Source: an uncultured Pedobacter sp. (GTDB lineage Bacteria; Bacteroidota; Bacteroidia; Sphingobacteriales; Sphingobacteriaceae). Taken from it: DNA of 9,938 nucleotides. The position numbers and the translations under genes are program-made. Of this stretch, positions 7,358 to 9,938 are shown in pieces; the stretch's first letter is position 1, and the number at the start of each line of letters is the position of its first letter. The notes under the pieces are model-generated. The model was not told the origin of the DNA. It made no database searches and worked only from the letters and a program-made list of their open reading frames with translations. The stretch covers positions 1 through 9,938 of the forward strand of contig NZ_CAMLHF010000202.1 of assembly GCF_946479715.1 (NCBI RefSeq), given 5' to 3'.

Positions 7358-7708
7358 ATGGACCATCCTTACAAATCAGAACTTTTAGTAAACCTAAAAG
7401 CACATTATCTTGGCCGTAACTGGCGCTCAATTAGCTATTTTGATACTAAAAGAGATGAGATTTTATTTGTTTTACCTGAAACGGATGATGTTAGCCATGC
7501 ACTTAACAATTTGTATGAGGTTTTGGGGACATTGCCAGAGATAGATCACCCTAAGGAACGTGTAGTAATTAGTTTCTGCTATGAAAACGGCGATTCATAC
7601 TGTTCACGTTTAATCAATCCCAACAAACAGGACGAAATCAACCTTGCTTTGATTGGCTACCGTCCGGAACGCAAAATCCGCCCTGAAGAACTTCAGGAGA
7701 TGGAATAG
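7358..7708 (+). CDS. hypothetical protein, 116 residues, unrecognised
   Basis: I do not recognise this protein. It is small, soluble and highly charged, with no signal peptide or membrane segment, so it is probably cytoplasmic. The predicted pattern alternates short helices and strands: a helix near 6-16, strands near 23-29 and 34-39, a helix near 43-58, strands near 67-75 and 79-86, and an acidic tail (RPEELQEME). It has two cysteines, Cys74 and Cys82, eight residues apart in a CYENGDSYC segment. The codon use and the ATG start are like those of its neighbours, and the frame is open throughout, so it is likely a real gene. It sits 95 nt after the desulfurase, beyond a stem-loop, so it may be transcribed separately or by read-through. 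A link to the encapsulin is possible but shown only by position. Confidence 0.72.
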   Translation: MDHPYKSELLVNLKAHYLGRNWRSISYFDTKRDEILFVLPETDDVSHALNNLYEVLGTLPEIDHPKERVVISFCYENGDSYCSRLINPNKQDEINLALIGYRPERKIRPEELQEME

Positions 7709-7729
7709 TAAAGCTTTCTCGTTCAAAAT

Positions 7730-7755
7730 GTTACGATAGTAACGGATTATATTTC
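7730..7755 (+). promoter_or_regulatory. candidate promoter with dyad, upstream of the barrel protein gene
   Basis: TATATTTC at 7748-7755 matches the Bacteroidota -7 element TAnnTTTG except for the last base. Just upstream, GTTAC-GATA-GTAAC (7730-7743) is a perfect 5-bp inverted repeat lying where a spacer would be. No good -33 element stands at the usual distance. The ATG follows at 7788, giving a leader of roughly 26 nt. Weak evidence only. Confidence 0.25.
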
Positions 7756-7787
7756 ATAAATTAGAGTACACACAAATAAAACTCGCT

Positions 7788-8540
7788 ATGAAATCTAAAT
7801 TATGTTTTTTCATACTGCTCTTCTATGGGCTGTATGTTCAGGCTCAGGAGCAGCCTGATTTTCAGAAAAAGGTAAGGTTTGGTATTAAAACAGGCATTAA
7901 CGGTTCTCTTTTTACGCGCAACGTAACGCCCACAGCCAACTCCAAAAGAACCGACCTTAGTTATTTTAACCGCTATTTTCGAGCCTCTGCACTTGCCGGA
8001 TTAACTGCTGATGGGCGATTAACAGACCGCATTACACTTGGTGCCGAGTTGCTCTTTAATTCCAGAGGGATGGTTTACAGAGAAAAGAACAATTATGTAA
8101 TTATTGTTGACGATGATGGGCAGGAGGAGCAGGCCTATAATAACTATAATTTCAATATTGATTATGTTGAATTCCCAATCTTGGTCAGCTACAATTTTAA
8201 ACCAAGTGCATACAGGCTCTTCTTATCGGCCTATGCCGGCATGGCACCAGGAATTGTTGTTAATTCAAAAACAAAATTAAGATATGAAGATGGGGTAGAT
8301 GGTGATGGAGGCAGAGGCCGAAATGAAACGCTGCCTTTAAAATATGTAAATCATTTTAACAACAGCTTGCTTGCAGGTATTAAAGTTGGCGACAATACAC
8401 CATTTAAAGTTAACCTTTATGGCGACTTTAGGGTCAGTTATACAATGTTGCCGGTTTTTAACCGCTCAGTATCTGATCAAGGCGATAACCTGGATACCCG
8501 AATGCTTACCTTTTCTGCAAGTCTTGGTGTAAGGTTTTAA
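7788..8540 (+). CDS. outer membrane beta-barrel protein (porin-like, PorT/OMP_b-brl_2 type)
   Basis: A 250-residue exported barrel protein. The signal peptide (MKSKLCFFILLFYGLYVQA) is expected to be cleaved after Ala19 in VQA-QEQ, a common site in Bacteroidota; Cys6 is inside the hydrophobic core and is not a lipobox. The mature part alternates amphipathic strands, such as RFGIKTGINGS, ITLGAELLFNSRGMVYRE, VEFPILVSYNF and LFLSAYAGMAPGIVV, and ends in SASLGVRF with a terminal aromatic residue, as barrel proteins do. This matches the small Bacteroidota 'outer membrane beta-barrel' family. Two acidic or Gly-rich segments (near 107-113 and 166-179) are probably loops facing outward. Its function is unknown; no enzyme motif was seen. 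It starts 79 nt after the previous gene and is probably its own transcription unit. Confidence 0.85.
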   Translation: MKSKLCFFILLFYGLYVQAQEQPDFQKKVRFGIKTGINGSLFTRNVTPTANSKRTDLSYFNRYFRASALAGLTADGRLTDRITLGAELLFNSRGMVYREKNNYVIIVDDDGQEEQAYNNYNFNIDYVEFPILVSYNFKPSAYRLFLSAYAGMAPGIVVNSKTKLRYEDGVDGDGGRGRNETLPLKYVNHFNNSLLAGIKVGDNTPFKVNLYGDFRVSYTMLPVFNRSVSDQGDNLDTRMLTFSASLGVRF

Positions 8541-8566
8541 TTAGCAAAGCAGTCGTTATCGTAGTT

Positions 8567-8669
8567 TTACTAGGGCCTTACTAGGGCGTTGATAGGGCAT
8601 TCCCAGGGCCTATTGCCCTATCAACGCCCTAGCAAGACCCTAGCAACGCCCTGTCAAGGCCCTAGGGCC
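8567..8669. repeat. palindromic array of 11-bp GGGC units
   Basis: Four direct 11-bp units of pattern TTnnyAGGGCn (8567-8577, 8578-8588, 8589-8599, 8600-8610) are followed by four units in inverse orientation, nnCCCTnnCAA (8614-8624, 8625-8635, 8636-8646, 8647-8657), and a closing self-complementary GGCCCTAGGGCC (8658-8669). The two halves form a cruciform or hairpin with 33-nt arms (8567-8599 with 8614-8646), matching at 30 of 33 positions, including a perfect inner 19 bp, over a 14-nt loop. The block is GC-rich within AT-rich flanks. It could act as a bidirectional transcription end for the barrel gene, but it has no T tract and its periodic make-up suggests a dispersed intergenic repeat family. 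Confidence 0.88.
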
Positions 8670-8716
8670 AAAAGTTTGATATAAAAAATGTATATTTTGC
8701 TGTTCTAACCAAATAG

Positions 8717-9893
8717 ATGTCTAACCCTATTGCTAATAAAATGTTATATAAAAGAATACTTACTTCCATTTTTATAATACTTTCCAGTTTTGGCCTGCAG
8801 GCTGCAGATAAAAAACCATATGAGGCCGATCTTATAATCTATGGTGGTACTTCAGCAGCGGTAACAGCTGCAGTAACTGCTATAAAACTTGGTAAAACAG
8901 TTATTGTCGTTTCTCCCGATGTTCATCTCGGAGGCTTGTCATCCAGTGGATTGGGTTTTACAGATACCGGAAATAAAGAAGTGATAGGAGGCTTGTCCCG
9001 AGATTTTTATCATCGGGTTTATCTCCATTATCAGCAAGATATGGCCTGGAAGTGGCAAAAAAAGGAAGAATATGGGAATAAGGGGCAAGGAACACCTGCT
9101 ATTGATGGCAAAGACCGCACGATGTGGATATTTGAACCACACGTTGCCGAAAAAATCATGGAAGATTTTATCAAAGAAAGCAATATTAAAGTTTACCGCA
9201 ATGAATGGTTAAACCGCGAAAATGGTGTAGAGATGAAGGATGGTAAAATTACATCAATCACTACCTTAAGTGGTAAGCAATTTAGTGGCAAAATGTTTAT
9301 TGATGCTACTTATGAGGGTGATCTGATGGCTGCAGCAAAGGTTAGCTATCACGTGGGCCGCGAAGCAAACAGTGTATACGGAGAAACCTGGAATGGCGTG
9401 CAAACAGAAGTGTTTCAGCATGGCCATCATTTTAAAACAAATATAGATCCATATAAAGTTCCCGGCGATAAAAACAGCGGACTACTAGCTGGTATATCTG
9501 ATCAGGAACCGGGAATAAAGGGCGAGGGCGATAAGAAGTTGCAGGCATATTGCTTTAGAATGTGCCTCACCAATAAGGCAGAGAACAGAATTACATTTCC
9601 TAAACCAGATAACTATAACCCTGCAAATTACGAATTGCTGGCAAGGGTATTTCAAAGTGGATGGAAAGAGTTGTTTGATAAGTTTGATGACATCCCTAAT
9701 CATAAAACAGATACCAACAATCATGGCCCGTTCAGTACCGATTATATTGGCATGAACTACGATTATCCAGAGGCTTCATACGAAAAGCGTAAGCAGATCA
9801 TTAAAAACCATGAAGATTATCAGAAAGGATTAATGTATTTCATGATCACAGACTCACGCGTTCCGGCAGATCTGCAAAAAAGACTGCAAACAT
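8717..9893 (+). CDS. exported FAD-dependent oxidoreductase, 3' partial
   Basis: The N-terminal 392 residues of a probable FAD-dependent oxidoreductase of the FAD_oxidored (PF12831-like) type common in Bacteroidota. A dinucleotide-binding strand-turn-helix is seen at about 37-64 (ADLIIYGGTSAAVTAA, a variant of GxGxxG with a YGGTSA turn), then GGLSSSGLGFTDTG and later FIDATYEGDLMAAA, all usual for this family. Before it is an export signal: KR, a hydrophobic run, then LQAADKK. Residue 9 is a Met (ATG at 8741), which gives a more classical signal peptide and a longer leader; the choice between 8717 and 8741 is open. Full-length relatives are longer (around 600 residues). The apparent TAG at 9893-9895 is built from one genomic T plus the AG of an Illumina adapter, so the gene really runs off the contig. 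Substrate unknown. Confidence 0.85.
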
Positions 9894-9938
9894 AGATCGG
9901 AAGAGCACACGTCTGAACTCCAGTCACTACCACAGATC
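9894..9938 (+). other. Illumina TruSeq adapter contamination
   Basis: From 9894 the sequence reads AGATCGGAAGAGC and continues as the standard TruSeq read-1 adapter through CAGTCAC at 9927. Then come eight bases, TACCACAG (9928-9935), in the i7 index position, and ATC, which starts the next fixed part of the adapter. This is synthetic sequence, not part of the genome. It shows that the window's right edge is a contig end in a draft assembly. Confidence 0.98.

Noticed and set aside
8567..8669. CRISPR array.
   Set aside because: The units are 11 bp, contiguous, degenerate and reverse direction midway; there are no spacers.
8675..8699. Promoter of the oxidoreductase gene (TTTG at 8675 and TATATTTTG at 8691).
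   Set aside because: The elements are only 12 nt apart and the -7 box has three bases rather than two in its gap, so the match is too poor to list.
9893..9895. TAG as the natural stop of the oxidoreductase gene.
   Set aside because: Two of its three bases belong to the Illumina adapter.

Overview
The window looks like one draft contig from a member of the Bacteroidota, most likely a Sphingobacteriaceae relative such as Pedobacter. That placement is an inference from four things: a SusC/SusD pair, Bacteroidota-style lipoprotein and barrel proteins, A-rich leaders without Shine-Dalgarno sequences, and moderately AT-rich DNA. All genes lie on the + strand. The contig enters mid-gene on the left. 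On the right it ends in Illumina adapter sequence (9894-9938), so the last gene and its apparent stop codon are artefacts of the contig end.

Bases 1-4414 are the end of a polysaccharide-utilisation-type operon: the C-terminal half of a SusC TonB-dependent transporter, a complete SusD lipoprotein, and a third lipoprotein with two IPT/TIG-like modules and a C-terminal carbohydrate-binding-like sandwich. Spacing is tight (18 and 2 nt) and a strong terminator follows at 4442-4469. No glycoside hydrolase is in view, so the substrate cannot be named.

Bases 4500-7310 hold the most interesting part, a compact two-gene encapsulin operon. It encodes a family 2A (SrpI-type, HK97-fold) shell protein and, 3 nt downstream, a group II (SufS-like) cysteine desulfurase with an extra N-terminal region of about 150 residues that is low in complexity and should be the cargo-loading segment. 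This is the sulfur-metabolism nanocompartment: the desulfurase takes sulfur from cysteine inside the shell. The upstream region carries a series of perfect inverted repeats around a plausible Bacteroidota promoter, and a long stem-loop closes the operon.

Bases 7358-9893 hold an unrecognised 116-residue protein, an outer-membrane beta-barrel protein with a signal peptide, an intergenic palindromic array built of 11-bp units (8567-8669), and the N-terminal part of an exported FAD-dependent oxidoreductase cut by the contig end. No tRNA, rRNA, CRISPR array or insertion sequence was seen.
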